DNA of 64,000 bases from Sphingomonas immobilis (GCF_030580995.1 NZ_JAUQSZ010000018.1:30329-94328); one strand, 5' to 3'; numbered from the stretch's first letter, positions 16,488 through 26,338 are shown. Numbers and translations: made by a program. Notes: generated from the letters alone by a model not told the origin.

Positions 16488-19328
16488 TCACCCGAAATGG
16501 TATCCGGTCACGTCGCCCTGCAGGTGTGACGGGTCCACGCCGAGCAGCTTGATGCTGTTCGATCCGTCGAGCTGGATCAACGTGTCGCGCCCGTCGTAGC
16601 TGACCACCGGCATGCGCCCGGCGGCGAGCCAATAGGACAGATCGAGCGAATCCGCCCCGCCCACGCCGAAATCGGTGATCGTGTCGCGACCGCTCGATGC
16701 ACCGAACACGAAGCGATCCGCCCCGCCGCCGCCGGTCAACGTGTCGGCGCCCCACGATCCGTCGATGACATTGGCCAGCGCGTTGCCGACGATGACGTTG
16801 TCGAGCCCATTGCCGGTCGCGCGCACGGCGTTGCCGGTCAGCGTGAGCGCCTCGAAATTGTTGCCCAGCGTCAGATCGATCGAGCTGTAGACGCGGTCGT
16901 AACCGGCGTTGCTCCACTCGACGATGACGTCGCCGATATTGTCGACATAATAGGTGTCGTCGCCCGCACCGCCGTCCATCTTGTCGGCGCCGGTGCCGCC
17001 ATCGAGAATGTCGTTGCCGTTGCCCGCGGTCAGCGTGTCGTTGCCGTCCATGCCGTACAGCGTGTCGTTGCCATCGCCGCCCTGCAGCCAGTTGACGCCG
17101 CTGTTGCCGGTGATGACGTTATCGAGCGCGTTGCCGGTGCCGTTGACCGAATAGGTGCCGGTGAGCACCAGATTCTCGACATTGGCACCCAGCGTGTAGG
17201 CATGGCCGGTCATCACCGTATCGATGCCGGCATTGGCCTGCTCGATCACCACGTCGGCCGTCGCATCGAGGATGTAGGTGTCGTTGCCGGCACCGCCCTC
17301 GAGGATGTCGGCACCATAGCCGCCGTCGAGCACATTGTTGCCGGCATTGCCGACGATATGGTTGTTGAGGCCGTTGCCCGTCGCGTTGATGTTCGCAATT
17401 CCGGTCAGCGTCAGGTTCTCGAGATTGTTGGTCAGCGTGTAGCTGATGCTGGAGATGACGCTGTCGTTGCCGGCATTGGCCCATTCGGTGACCACGTCGC
17501 CGGCGTTATCGACATAGTAGGTGTCGTCGCCGAGGCCGCCGAGCATCGTGTCCGCGCCCTGGCCGCCATTGATGACGTTGTTGCCCTCATTGCCGGTGAT
17601 CGTGTTGTCGCCGGCGCTGCCGGTGCCGTTGATGTCGCCAGCGCCCATTGCCAGCACGAGCTTCTCGACGTTGATCGGCAGTGCATAGGACACGGTCGAG
17701 ATCACCGTGTCGGTGCCACCCAGGCCGAAATTATACCATTCGATCACCTGATCGGCGGCATTGTCGACATAATAGGTGTCGTCGCCATTGCCGCCGTCGA
17801 GCCGATCGATGCCGGTGCCGCCGTCGAGAATGTCGTTGCCGTCCCCGCCAGCGAGGCGGTCGTTGCCGGCCATGCCGTAGAGCTTGTCGTTACCGCTCCC
17901 GCCCGCGAGGTTGTTGTTCAGCGCGTTGCCGGTGATGACATTGTCGAGCGCGTTGCCGTGGCCACTCAACGCCTTGCCGATCAGCGTCAGATTCTCGAGA
18001 TTGGCGCCGAGCGTGTAGTCGATGGTCGATTCAACCGTATCGGTCCCCTCGCCCGCATATTCGACGATCGTATCGCCCGCATCGACGTTGCGATACGTGT
18101 CGTCGCCAGTGCCGCCGTACAGCAGGTCGCGACCGCCACCGCCATCGAGCACGTCATTGCCGCCCTCGCCGCGCAGGACGTTGTTGCCGCCGTTGCCGTA
18201 GAGGACATTGTCGATCGAGTTGCCGGTGCCGTTGAGCGATCCGGTGCCCGTCAGCCGCAGCACCTCGACCAGCGACGGCAGGGTATAGCTCACGCTCGCC
18301 TCGACCGTGTCGGTGCCGGAGTTGAAATATTCGGTGATGGTGTCGTTTGCGCTGTCGACGACATAGGTATCGTCGCCGCGCCCACCGTACATATGGTCGC
18401 TTGCCGTACCGCCATCGAGCCGGTCGGCACCGTCGGTGCCGATCACCGTTCCCGGCGTGCCGGCAATGGCCTTGGGCACGACGATCGCCGTGTCGTTGTC
18501 GGGGCCGGTGAACAGCGATTTGAACATATCGCCGACACCGGGATACTGGCCGCCGCTGAGCATGCCGGTATAGGCCGAGTTCGAGTTCCAGTAATTCTGG
18601 AACAACATCCCGTGATCCTCGAACCACTTGGCGGCGAGTTCCACGAAGGGCGCGGCGTTGGGCGTGTTGACGCCCCATTCGGAGATCGCGGTCGGCTTCT
18701 GGTGGAGCGCGGCGAAATCCTGCTGCCATTGCAGGCCGTAGCTCATGGTCACGAACTTCTGGAACGCCGCGACCGGATCGGTGCCCTGATATTGGGTGTT
18801 GTAGTAGAAATCCATGCCGATCACGTCGACATACTTGTCGCCCGGATAGGCGAGCTCGGGATTGACGCCGAAATTGCCCGCGTTCGGATTCCATTCGAAC
18901 ACGAACTTGTCGGAGACCGAGCGAAAGACGTCGACGACGTGGCGGAAAGCAGCCGCATACGTCTCGGGCTGGCCGATCGCCGACCAAGGGAACCAACTGG
19001 CGTTGAATTCCCAGCCGAGCCGGATGTAGATCTGGTCGTCGGTGGTCAGGTTCGCGGCGAATTGCTTGGCGATGGCAAGATACTGTGCGTCGTAATCGCC
19101 GGCGACCGCGTTGCTCAGCGTCGCGCCCTGGACGATCAGCGGCACCGACCAGATGTGGTCGACATTCTGGCCCTTGAAGACGTTGTAGACGTAGTTGAGC
19201 GAGCTTTTCAGCGCATCCCAATTGCTGTTGTTGCCGAACACGGTGATGTTGCGGAGATCCTCTCCGAGCCAGCTTCGCGCGTTGGTAAGCTCGGCAACTG
19301 TGTTGCCGACAAACAAAGATGTTTTCAC
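16488..19328 (-). CDS. RTX-type secreted GH26-like glycanase
   Basis: About 946 residues from GTG 19328 (a TTG at 19355 is the alternative); no N-terminal signal peptide. Residues 1-290 are a GH26-like clan GH-A domain with RLGWEFN (E107) and AISEWG (E217) as candidate catalytic pair, plus NPELAYPGDKYVDVIGMDFY. The remainder is a long series of RTX calcium-binding nonapeptides (GGxGxD forms such as GGRGDDTY, GGTGDDTY, GGAGDDTYYVDN) alternating with ENLTLTG-type strands. A hydrophobic C-terminus acts as the probable secretion signal. It should leave by the type I system at 10640-13791. Paralogous to the Tat-signal enzyme at 8650-10530. Substrate unknown, probably the cluster's own polymer. Confidence 0.87.
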   Translation of the reverse strand: MKTSLFVGNTVAELTNARSWLGEDLRNITVFGNNSNWDALKSSLNYVYNVFKGQNVDHIWSVPLIVQGATLSNAVAGDYDAQYLAIAKQFAANLTTDDQIYIRLGWEFNASWFPWSAIGQPETYAAAFRHVVDVFRSVSDKFVFEWNPNAGNFGVNPELAYPGDKYVDVIGMDFYYNTQYQGTDPVAAFQKFVTMSYGLQWQQDFAALHQKPTAISEWGVNTPNAAPFVELAAKWFEDHGMLFQNYWNSNSAYTGMLSGGQYPGVGDMFKSLFTGPDNDTAIVVPKAIAGTPGTVIGTDGADRLDGGTASDHMYGGRGDDTYVVDSANDTITEYFNSGTDTVEASVSYTLPSLVEVLRLTGTGSLNGTGNSIDNVLYGNGGNNVLRGEGGNDVLDGGGGRDLLYGGTGDDTYRNVDAGDTIVEYAGEGTDTVESTIDYTLGANLENLTLIGKALSGHGNALDNVITGNALNNNLAGGSGNDKLYGMAGNDRLAGGDGNDILDGGTGIDRLDGGNGDDTYYVDNAADQVIEWYNFGLGGTDTVISTVSYALPINVEKLVLAMGAGDINGTGSAGDNTITGNEGNNVINGGQGADTMLGGLGDDTYYVDNAGDVVTEWANAGNDSVISSISYTLTNNLENLTLTGIANINATGNGLNNHIVGNAGNNVLDGGYGADILEGGAGNDTYILDATADVVIEQANAGIDTVMTGHAYTLGANVENLVLTGTYSVNGTGNALDNVITGNSGVNWLQGGDGNDTLYGMDGNDTLTAGNGNDILDGGTGADKMDGGAGDDTYYVDNIGDVIVEWSNAGYDRVYSSIDLTLGNNFEALTLTGNAVRATGNGLDNVIVGNALANVIDGSWGADTLTGGGGADRFVFGASSGRDTITDFGVGGADSLDLSYWLAAGRMPVVSYDGRDTLIQLDGSNSIKLLGVDPSHLQGDVTGYHFG
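16520..18443 (-). repeat. Tandem RTX (hemolysin-type calcium-binding) repeat region
   Basis: Inside the secreted glycanase, about 650 residues consist of repeated modules. Each has two or three GGxGxDxLx nonapeptides, then a GDDTYYVDN strand, a segment ending in a ThrVal pair, and a VENLVLTGxxxxNGTGN strand leading into DNVITGN. At DNA level the units recur about every 250-300 bases with strong similarity, which makes the stretch prone to recombination and misassembly. Confidence 0.88.
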
Positions 19329-19548
19329 GTTTCTCGCCCCACAATATAAAGGCAAGGGTGTATCGAAACACTTTTATCGCAGTTCGATCCGCCCCCGGAC
19401 AATCGAACTTTTATCTTTGTTGCGACTATAAACCCTCAATCGATGAAGTTAAACCACATTTACTACAATGTTGCAGGATATATACTTCGATAAAATACCT
19501 ATAGAGTGCGAATAGCCTCCGTATAAATACTATATTGCAGACGAAACG
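19329..19548 (-). promoter_or_regulatory. AT-rich upstream region of the RTX glycanase
   Basis: This is the most AT-rich stretch of the window, packed with TATAAA-, TATATA- and AATAC-like words between 19400 and 19540, against a GC-rich background. It sits upstream of the leftward RTX gene and beyond the end of the leftward acyltransferase gene, so it is the likely promoter and leader of the RTX gene. No particular -35/-10 pair can be singled out. The composition also fits an H-NS/MucR-type silencing target. Confidence 0.45.
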
Positions 19549-19590
19549 AAAAACCGGCCGCGCGCATAAGCACACGACCGGCCTTTTCGG
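19549..19590 (-). terminator. Candidate terminator after the third acyltransferase gene
   Basis: Two GC-rich arms (GGCCG at 19556-19560 and CGGCC at 19579-19583) enclose a 19-base loop. Read leftward they are followed by a run of five T after CCGG. This lies just past the stop of the leftward acyltransferase gene at 19611. The stem is short, so the call is moderate. Confidence 0.4.
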
Positions 19591-19610
19591 AATCGACGGT
19601 TCGCAGACGG

Positions 19611-20810
19611 TCAGCGCAGCGCGGTGCGGGTCCGTGCAGGCTGGAAGATCGCCGGGATCGGCACCGCGGCGAGCGCCGTCATACCACGCATCACGCCACG
19701 ACGCGCGAGCGGTTCGGTATGTTCGGCCACCAGGTACGAAAGCAGCATCACTGCCACCAGCCCCGCCACCAGCGCCATGCCGGGCGCCACACCGCTCGCG
19801 AGCAATGTGCCCGTGATCAGCGTGCCGAACGGCTGGTGCAGCAGATACAGCGGGAAGGTGATGAGCCCGAGCGTGCGTATGGTGCGCGCGTGCGCACCGA
19901 GCACGCGGTTGATCGGCCCGTTGGCGGCGATCGACACGATCAGCGCCCCCATCGCCACGACCCAGATGGCGGCGGCCGTGAGCGGTGCGGCCTCGTAATT
20001 GGCCCAGGCGGCGGCGCGATAGGCCTCGGCCACCACTTGCAGCGTGCCGGCGGCGAACATCAGCGTCGCCATGACGACACGGAGCCGCGTAACGCCGCGC
20101 ACCGCGATCAGCCACATCAGCACGCCGAGCGCAAAGAAGCAGCCATGTTCGAGCAGCAGGAACCGCCCGACGCGGATCAGGCCGAGCGACACGAGCTGGT
20201 GCAGCACACCGGGAACGCCGGGCGCCATCGTCACCCAATAGGCGACCCAACCGAGCGCGCTGGCACTGCCGATACCGATCGCGAGCCATTCGAGCTTGTC
20301 GATACGGCGGAAGCGGATCAGCATGAAGATCGTGGCGTAGAAGATCACCTCGATTGGCAGCGTCCAGAACGTCTCCGTCACCCACGGGCCGGTGGGCCAG
20401 AAGGCGAGCGACATCAGATAGGCACGAATCGTCTCGCCGAGGCCGTCGCCGCTCAGCAGCATGACGGGGACGATCGCCGTCGCGCAGACCGCGACACCGG
20501 GCACGAGCCGCGCGACGCGGCTTTCCAGGAACGCGCCGGGCGTGCGGCCGAAGGCGGTGTAGGCGATCACGAAGCCGCTGATCACGAAGAAGATCTGCAC
20601 GCCGATCCAGCCGGTGTTGAAGAACGGCGTCAGGCCCTCATAGACATTGAAATGCGCCATCAGCGGATTGGCCTGCATCTCCGGCCCGACGCGATTGTAG
20701 AAGGCAAGATGATACAGCGCCACGAACGCCGCCGCGAAAAATCTCAGCAAATCTATGCCGAGTATTTGTTTGGATCCGGTTTTTCCGTTACTGCTAGCGA
20801 GACTACTCAT
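19611..20810 (-). CDS. Acyltransferase-3 family membrane protein (third of three)
   Basis: 399 residues from ATG 20810, with AAGGGG upstream. The N-terminus ILGIDLLRFFAAAFVALYHL contains the conserved R and H of the family, and FFVISGFVIAYTAFGRTPG follows. About ten membrane segments. It is likely an inner-membrane O-acyltransferase acting on the cluster's glycan. It is oriented leftward with the RTX gene but separated from it by a candidate terminator and an AT-rich promoter region, so the two are probably separate transcripts. Confidence 0.87.
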   Translation of the reverse strand: MSSLASSNGKTGSKQILGIDLLRFFAAAFVALYHLAFYNRVGPEMQANPLMAHFNVYEGLTPFFNTGWIGVQIFFVISGFVIAYTAFGRTPGAFLESRVARLVPGVAVCATAIVPVMLLSGDGLGETIRAYLMSLAFWPTGPWVTETFWTLPIEVIFYATIFMLIRFRRIDKLEWLAIGIGSASALGWVAYWVTMAPGVPGVLHQLVSLGLIRVGRFLLLEHGCFFALGVLMWLIAVRGVTRLRVVMATLMFAAGTLQVVAEAYRAAAWANYEAAPLTAAAIWVVAMGALIVSIAANGPINRVLGAHARTIRTLGLITFPLYLLHQPFGTLITGTLLASGVAPGMALVAGLVAVMLLSYLVAEHTEPLARRGVMRGMTALAAVPIPAIFQPARTRTALR

Positions 20811-21138
20811 CGCTGATCCCCTTATCTAAGCGGCGGCATGGGTGACGCCTGGTCGTTGGAACGCCGATTCACGATTTTGCGTGCGTTCACACCCTTCAAG
20901 TATTGCGCGCAGCATCGTCTCATGCGCGAGTCCGAAGGGTCGCGGCGGAGGCTGCCAGCTATTGGGCGCTGTGCCAAGATGGTACGCATTGTGCCGGCGC
21001 GGGACGATAGGGGCACCGGACCTCGCCAGGCCGCGTCAGGCCCGCACCGGCCATATGCGCCGTTGACACTATTCCGGTCCTCTCCCAAACCGCGCTCGCC
21101 CCGGCCGGTCCTCGGCTTACAGAAGGTATAATTCCCGC
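20811..21138. promoter_or_regulatory. Intergenic region between acyltransferase and UXS genes
   Basis: These 328 bases hold the divergent starts of the leftward acyltransferase and the rightward decarboxylase genes. No convincing gene is present: the short frames in it are Arg/Pro-rich and lack ribosome sites. A perfect TATAAT lies at 21127-21132, six bases before ATG 21139, and a TTGACA lies at 21063-21068. These two are about 58 bases apart, so they do not form one promoter. Confidence 0.45.
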
Positions 21139-22113
<975 letters not shown>

Positions 22114-22170
22114 GCCGGGACGTTCCCCGCGTAACGCCTTTTTAGGCGCCGCGCCCGCATAAGTCGCGGC

Positions 22171-23226
22171 ATGGCAACGCCCCCCACGATCAGCGTCCTG
22201 ATGGCGATCTACAACGGCGCGTCGCTCGTGCCGGAGACGATCGCTTCGTTGCAGGCGCAGACCTTCACCGACTGGGAGCTGATCGTCGTCGACGATTGCT
22301 CCGCCGACGACAGCATCGCGGTGGTGGAAGCGATCGGTGACTCCCGCATCCGCGTGACCCGGCAGGCGGAGAATGGCGGCGTCGTCCTCGCCCGCAACGC
22401 CGCCTTCGCGCAGGCACGCGGGCGCTATATCGCCGCGCTCGACCATGACGACCTCTGCAAGCCGACGCGCTTCGCCAAGCAGGTCGCCTATCTCGACACG
22501 AACCCGGAGACGGTGCTGCTCGGCACCGCCGCCGATATCCTCGACGACGGCGCGATCCTGCCGCCGACGCTCGCGCCCGTCACCACGCCGAGCGTGATCG
22601 AATGGCTGCTCAAGATCGAGAATCCGCTCGTCTGGTCCTCGGTGATGATGCGCGCCGATGCCGCCCGCGCGATGGGCGTGTTCATGCGGCCCGAGCTGAT
22701 CTGCGCGGAGGACTACGACCTCTACCACCGCATCGCCCGCCACGGCACGATCGCGCGGCTCGACGAGGAGCTGATGACCTATCGCCGCGTGCGCGGCAGC
22801 CTGTCCCAGAGCCGTGCCGACGAGGTCCGCGCCTGCGCGATCCGCGTGCTGGCCGACGCGCACCGCCCCGATTTCGGCGATGCGGCCGACGAGATGGCTG
22901 AGCTCGTCACGCTCTACATCATGCGCCAGCAGCCGATCCCCGACCGCGCGACGCTGCAACGGCTCGGCGAGACGCTGGTGAAGCTGCAGACGCATTTCAT
23001 CGAGACGCGCCGACCCGATGCGCTCAGCCGCAAGCTGCTGCGCTGGGAAACCGCCCGCCGCTGGGCGCGGGTGGGGCGGATCGGGTTGCGGACGGGAGCG
23101 CTGGGGCTGATCGAGACGGCAAGTGTGCGGCCCGATCACCTCGGGCTGGGATACGCGAGCTTCGACGAGCTGATCCTGTCGCGGATCGTCGGGGGGATGC
23201 GCAATACCGTGCGGCGGGTCGCTTGA
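22171..23226 (+). CDS. GT2-family glycosyltransferase
   Basis: 351 residues with a GT-A fold start: ISVLMAIYNGASLVPETIAS, LIVVDDCSADDS and ALDHDDLCKPTRF (the DxD-type metal site). It is probably an inverting transferase at the cytosolic face that adds one sugar to the lipid-linked unit. It lacks membrane helices. It follows the UXS gene on the same strand, so xylose or another pentose is a reasonable but unproven donor. It is the last polysaccharide gene before an aromatic catabolism block. Confidence 0.87.
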   Translation: MATPPTISVLMAIYNGASLVPETIASLQAQTFTDWELIVVDDCSADDSIAVVEAIGDSRIRVTRQAENGGVVLARNAAFAQARGRYIAALDHDDLCKPTRFAKQVAYLDTNPETVLLGTAADILDDGAILPPTLAPVTTPSVIEWLLKIENPLVWSSVMMRADAARAMGVFMRPELICAEDYDLYHRIARHGTIARLDEELMTYRRVRGSLSQSRADEVRACAIRVLADAHRPDFGDAADEMAELVTLYIMRQQPIPDRATLQRLGETLVKLQTHFIETRRPDALSRKLLRWETARRWARVGRIGLRTGALGLIETASVRPDHLGLGYASFDELILSRIVGGMRNTVRRVA

Positions 23227-23227
23227 T

Positions 23228-23313
23228 CGTCGCCCCGGCGGAGGCCGGGGCCGCTGTGTTTATGGCAAACCATTGGCTAAAACTCGGCGGACCCGGCATC
23301 CGCCGGGGCGACG
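23228..23313. repeat. Palindromic intergenic repeat, family A, copy 1
   Basis: Two inverted arms (left 23228-23256 beginning CGTCGCCCCGGCGGAGGCC, right 23285-23313 ending CGCCGGGGCGACG) surround about 28 bases. Each arm is itself a small CCGGC/GCCGG palindrome. It belongs with the copies at 24432, 39640 and the ends of the 52443-52854 element. It lies between the GT2 gene and hppD and may fold as a transcript-end hairpin. Confidence 0.75.
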
Positions 23314-23357
23314 GTATGGCTTTGACACGCTTCCACCAAATCCCTACATAGTATCAT

Positions 23358-24413
23358 ATGAAACAGGATACCGCGCCCGCTTCGAACCCCAACCCGCTCG
23401 GCCTCAACGGCTTCGAGTTCGTCGAATTCACCTCGCCCGATCCCGAGGGCATGGGGAAGCAGCTTGAACAGCTCGGCTTTACGGCGACGCATCGCCACCC
23501 GACCAAGAACGTGACCCGCTACAAGCAGGGCCGCATCAACATGATGATCAATCGCGACGAGGCTGGCCGCGTCGCCGCCTTCCGCGGTGAGCACGGCCCC
23601 TCGGCATCCGCTATGGCGTTCCGCGTCGCCGACCCGGCCAAGGCGATGGAATGGGCGCTCGCCAACGGCGCCAAGCCCACGGAAGAGGACGATACCGTCA
23701 TTCAGGGGATCGGCGGCTCCTACCTCTATTTCATTCAGGACGGCATCGATCTCTACGCCGACTGGGCCGAGTTTCCCGGATGGCGCGAGAGGGAGGCGGC
23801 GAACAGCGTCGGCCTCGACCTGCTCGATCACCTCACCCACAACGTCCGGCGCGGGCAGATGCGGGTGTGGAGCGAATTCTACCGCACGTTGTTCGGTTTC
23901 GAGGAGCAGAAGTTCTTCGACATCAAGGGCCAGGCGACCGGCCTGTTCAGCCAGGCGATGATCGCGCCCGATCATGCCATCCGCATCCCGCTCAACGAGA
24001 GCCAGGACGACACGAGCCAGATCGAGGAATTCATCCGCGAATATAATGGCGAAGGCATCCAGCACCTCGCGCTGACCACCGACGACATCTTCGCGACGAT
24101 CGAGACGCTGCGGTCACGCGGCGTGAAACTGCAGGATACGATCGACACCTATTACGAACTGGTCGACACGCGCGTGCCCGGCCACGGCGAGGATCTCGAC
24201 CGGCTGAAGAAGAACAAGATCCTCATCGACGGCGACGTCGAGCGCGAAGGCATTCTGCTGCAGATCTTCACCGAAAATATGTTCGGCCCGATCTTCTTCG
24301 AAATCATCCAGCGCAAGGGCAACGAGGGCTTCGGCAACGGCAATTTCCAGGCGCTGTACGAGTCGATCGAGCTGGACCAGATTCGCCGGGGTGTGGTGAC
24401 GGTTGAGAAGTGA
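23358..24413 (+). CDS. hppD: 4-hydroxyphenylpyruvate dioxygenase
   Basis: 351 residues, the usual size of the bacterial enzyme. It turns 4-hydroxyphenylpyruvate into homogentisate using Fe(II) and O2. Two vicinal-oxygen-chelate halves are seen. The iron ligands fall in LLDHLTHNV (around residue 158), GIQHLALTTDDI and FFEIIQRKG. The C-terminus has the family signature GNEGFGNGNFQALYESIELDQ. ATG 23358 follows a palindromic repeat. hmgA follows on the same strand, together forming the central steps of tyrosine breakdown. Confidence 0.96.
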   Translation: MKQDTAPASNPNPLGLNGFEFVEFTSPDPEGMGKQLEQLGFTATHRHPTKNVTRYKQGRINMMINRDEAGRVAAFRGEHGPSASAMAFRVADPAKAMEWALANGAKPTEEDDTVIQGIGGSYLYFIQDGIDLYADWAEFPGWREREAANSVGLDLLDHLTHNVRRGQMRVWSEFYRTLFGFEEQKFFDIKGQATGLFSQAMIAPDHAIRIPLNESQDDTSQIEEFIREYNGEGIQHLALTTDDIFATIETLRSRGVKLQDTIDTYYELVDTRVPGHGEDLDRLKKNKILIDGDVEREGILLQIFTENMFGPIFFEIIQRKGNEGFGNGNFQALYESIELDQIRRGVVTVEK

Positions 24414-24431
24414 CCGCGCTGCACCTCAATC

Positions 24432-24539
24432 CGTCATCCCGGACTTGTTCCGGGATCCATGGTGCCGCAAACGTGCCGGCAAGAGGCTCTTGCGATGCGC
24501 TCGCGGAGCCTTGGACCCCGGAACAAGTCCGGGGTGACG
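24432..24539. repeat. 108-bp MITE-like element, family A, copy 2
   Basis: Inverted ends 24432-24462 (begins CGTCATCCCGGACTTG) and 24509-24539 (ends CAAGTCCGGGGTGACG) match at 28 of 31 positions. Subterminal sequence TGCCGCAAACGTGCCGG and TGCGCTCGCGGAGC closely matches the inner flanks of the GIY-YIG element at 52443-52854 (TGCCGCACACGTGCCGG and TGCGTTCGCGGAAGC). It therefore looks like a short, non-coding relative of that element. It sits between hppD and hmgA. Confidence 0.75.
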
Positions 24540-24558
24540 TTGGGAGGAAGGCGCGGCC

Positions 24559-25842
24559 GTGACCCAATATCAGACCGGCTTCGGCAACCATTTCTCGACA
24601 GAGGCCGTACCCGGCGCGCTCCCCGTTGGCCGCAACTCGCCGCAGCGCCCCGCCTTCGGCCTCTACGCCGAACAACTCTCGGGCACCGCCTTCACCGCGC
24701 CGCGCCATGAAAACCGGCGTTCTTGGCTCTACCGCCTGCGACCGAGCGCCGAGCATCCGCCCTACACCCGCTACGAGGGCGCAAAGCTGTTCGCCCCCGG
24801 CACCGACACGGCGCCCCTCGCCCCCAATCGCCTGCGCTGGTCGCCGATTGCCGACCCCACCGCACCCACCGATCTGATCGACGGCATCACGACGATGCTC
24901 GCCAACCGCGACCCGGCCGATCTCGAGGGCGTCGCCGTCCACCTCTACGCTGCCAATGCCGACATGACTGCCCGCGCCTTCGTCGATGCCGATGGCGAGT
25001 TGCTGTTCATTCCACAGCAGGGCCGCCTGACCCTCCTCACCGAACTCGGCCGTGTCGATATCGCCCCCGGCCAGATCGCGCTGATCCCGCGCGGCGTGCG
25101 TTTCCGCGCGCTGCTCCCCGATGGCGCCGCGCGCGGCTATATCGCCGAGAATCACGGCGCCCTTTTCCGCCTGCCCGATCTCGGCCCGATCGGATCGAAC
25201 AGCCTCGCCTCCCCCCGCGATTTCGAGACGCCCGCTGCCGCCTTCGAGGACATCGACGCTCCCTTCGAACTCGTCCAGAAATCGCTCGGCAGCCTGTGGA
25301 CGACGACGCTCGATCATTCGCCGCTCGATGTCGTCGCCTGGCACGGCAACCTCGCGCCGTGGCGCTACGATCTCGCGCGCTTCAACACGATCGGCACGGT
25401 CAGCTTCGATCATCCCGATCCGTCGATCTTCACCGTCCTGACTTCGCCCAGCGACGTGCCCGGCCGCGCCAATGCCGATTTCGTGATCTTCCCGCCGCGC
25501 TGGATGGTGGCGGAGGACACGTTTCGCCCACCCTGGTTCCACCGCAACGTCATGTCGGAAGCGATGGGCCTCATCACCGGCGCGTACGACGCCAAGGCCG
25601 ATGGCTTCGCGCCGGGCGGCCTCTCGCTGCACAATCTGATGGCCGGGCACGGCCCCGATGTCGCGAGCTGGCAGGCGGCCAGCGATGCCGCACTCGCCCC
25701 GCACAAGATCGAGGACACGATGGCATTCATGGTCGAAAGCTGCTGGCCCTATCGCCCGACCGCCTTCGGACTCACGCACGCGCAACAAGATTACGATGCG
25801 GCATGGTCGGGCTTTCCGAAAGCGGTACTGCCAAATCCTTGA
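24559..25842 (+). CDS. hmgA: Homogentisate 1,2-dioxygenase
   Basis: 427 residues from GTG 24559, with GGGAGGAAG 8 bases upstream. The N-terminus (YQTGFGNHFSTEAVPGALP) and the iron-site region FRPPWFHRNVMSEAMGLI are diagnostic. The enzyme opens the ring of homogentisate to maleylacetoacetate. It follows hppD, separated by a 108-bp repeat, and precedes a MarR regulator gene. The last pathway enzymes (maleylacetoacetate isomerase, fumarylacetoacetase) are not next to it, so they must lie elsewhere if the route is complete. Confidence 0.96.
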   Translation: MTQYQTGFGNHFSTEAVPGALPVGRNSPQRPAFGLYAEQLSGTAFTAPRHENRRSWLYRLRPSAEHPPYTRYEGAKLFAPGTDTAPLAPNRLRWSPIADPTAPTDLIDGITTMLANRDPADLEGVAVHLYAANADMTARAFVDADGELLFIPQQGRLTLLTELGRVDIAPGQIALIPRGVRFRALLPDGAARGYIAENHGALFRLPDLGPIGSNSLASPRDFETPAAAFEDIDAPFELVQKSLGSLWTTTLDHSPLDVVAWHGNLAPWRYDLARFNTIGTVSFDHPDPSIFTVLTSPSDVPGRANADFVIFPPRWMVAEDTFRPPWFHRNVMSEAMGLITGAYDAKADGFAPGGLSLHNLMAGHGPDVASWQAASDAALAPHKIEDTMAFMVESCWPYRPTAFGLTHAQQDYDAAWSGFPKAVLPNP

Positions 25843-25873
25843 TGTGGCTGAAAATGACATCTAGGCGATTGGT

Positions 25874-26329
25874 ATGTCCAAGACCGCGCTGAAACTCGAC
25901 GACTTCATTCCCTATCGTCTGTCCTACACGTCGAACCTCGTCAGCGACCGGATCGCGCGGGCGTATCAGGCGCTTTTCGGCCTCACGATCCCCGAATGGC
26001 GGCTGATCGCGGTGATCGCGGAAGGCGACGGCATCACGCAGCAGGCAATCGGCGCGAGCACGCGGATGGACAAGGTGACGGTCAGCCGCGCCGCCATCGC
26101 GCTGGTCGGACGCGGCCTGATCGATCGGGTGCCCAACACCGGCGACCGTCGCTCGCACCTGCTGCGCCTGACCGAGACGGGGGCGCAGCTCTACCGCCAG
26201 GTCGCGCCGAAAGCACTGGAGCTGGAAGCGCGCATCTTCGGCGGTTTCGAGCAGGATCAGGTGCGCAGCTTCCTCAAGATGCTCCGCCGCATCGACAAGG
26301 TCGCGCTGGAGATCGAAGGGAAAAAGTGA
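25874..26329 (+). CDS. MarR-family transcriptional regulator
   Basis: 151 residues with a central winged helix-turn-helix (ITQQAIGASTRMDKVTVSRA, then the wing GLIDRVPNTGDRRSHLLRLT). MarR proteins are dimers that leave DNA when they bind an aromatic ligand. It lies 31 bases after hmgA on the same strand, so it is a good candidate regulator of the homogentisate genes, similar in logic to HmgR systems. That link is inferred from position. A strong terminator follows. Confidence 0.9.
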   Translation: MSKTALKLDDFIPYRLSYTSNLVSDRIARAYQALFGLTIPEWRLIAVIAEGDGITQQAIGASTRMDKVTVSRAAIALVGRGLIDRVPNTGDRRSHLLRLTETGAQLYRQVAPKALELEARIFGGFEQDQVRSFLKMLRRIDKVALEIEGKK

Positions 26330-26338
26330 CCACAACAA

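Noticed and set aside
16520..18443. Regularly spaced repeats that might suggest a CRISPR-like array
   Set aside because: Units are in frame, diverged and encode RTX nonapeptides; there are no identical repeats with unique spacers and no cas genes.
17202..19349. A 715-residue open frame on the plus strand opposite the RTX gene
   Set aside because: It mirrors the RTX repeats and contains only Val/Ala/Asp-rich periodic sequence. The minus-strand frame has clear RTX and glycosidase motifs.
20838..21131. Open frame of about 97 residues before the UXS gene
   Set aside because: Arg/Pro/Ser-rich, no ribosome site, no conserved segment, and it would run up to the decarboxylase start.
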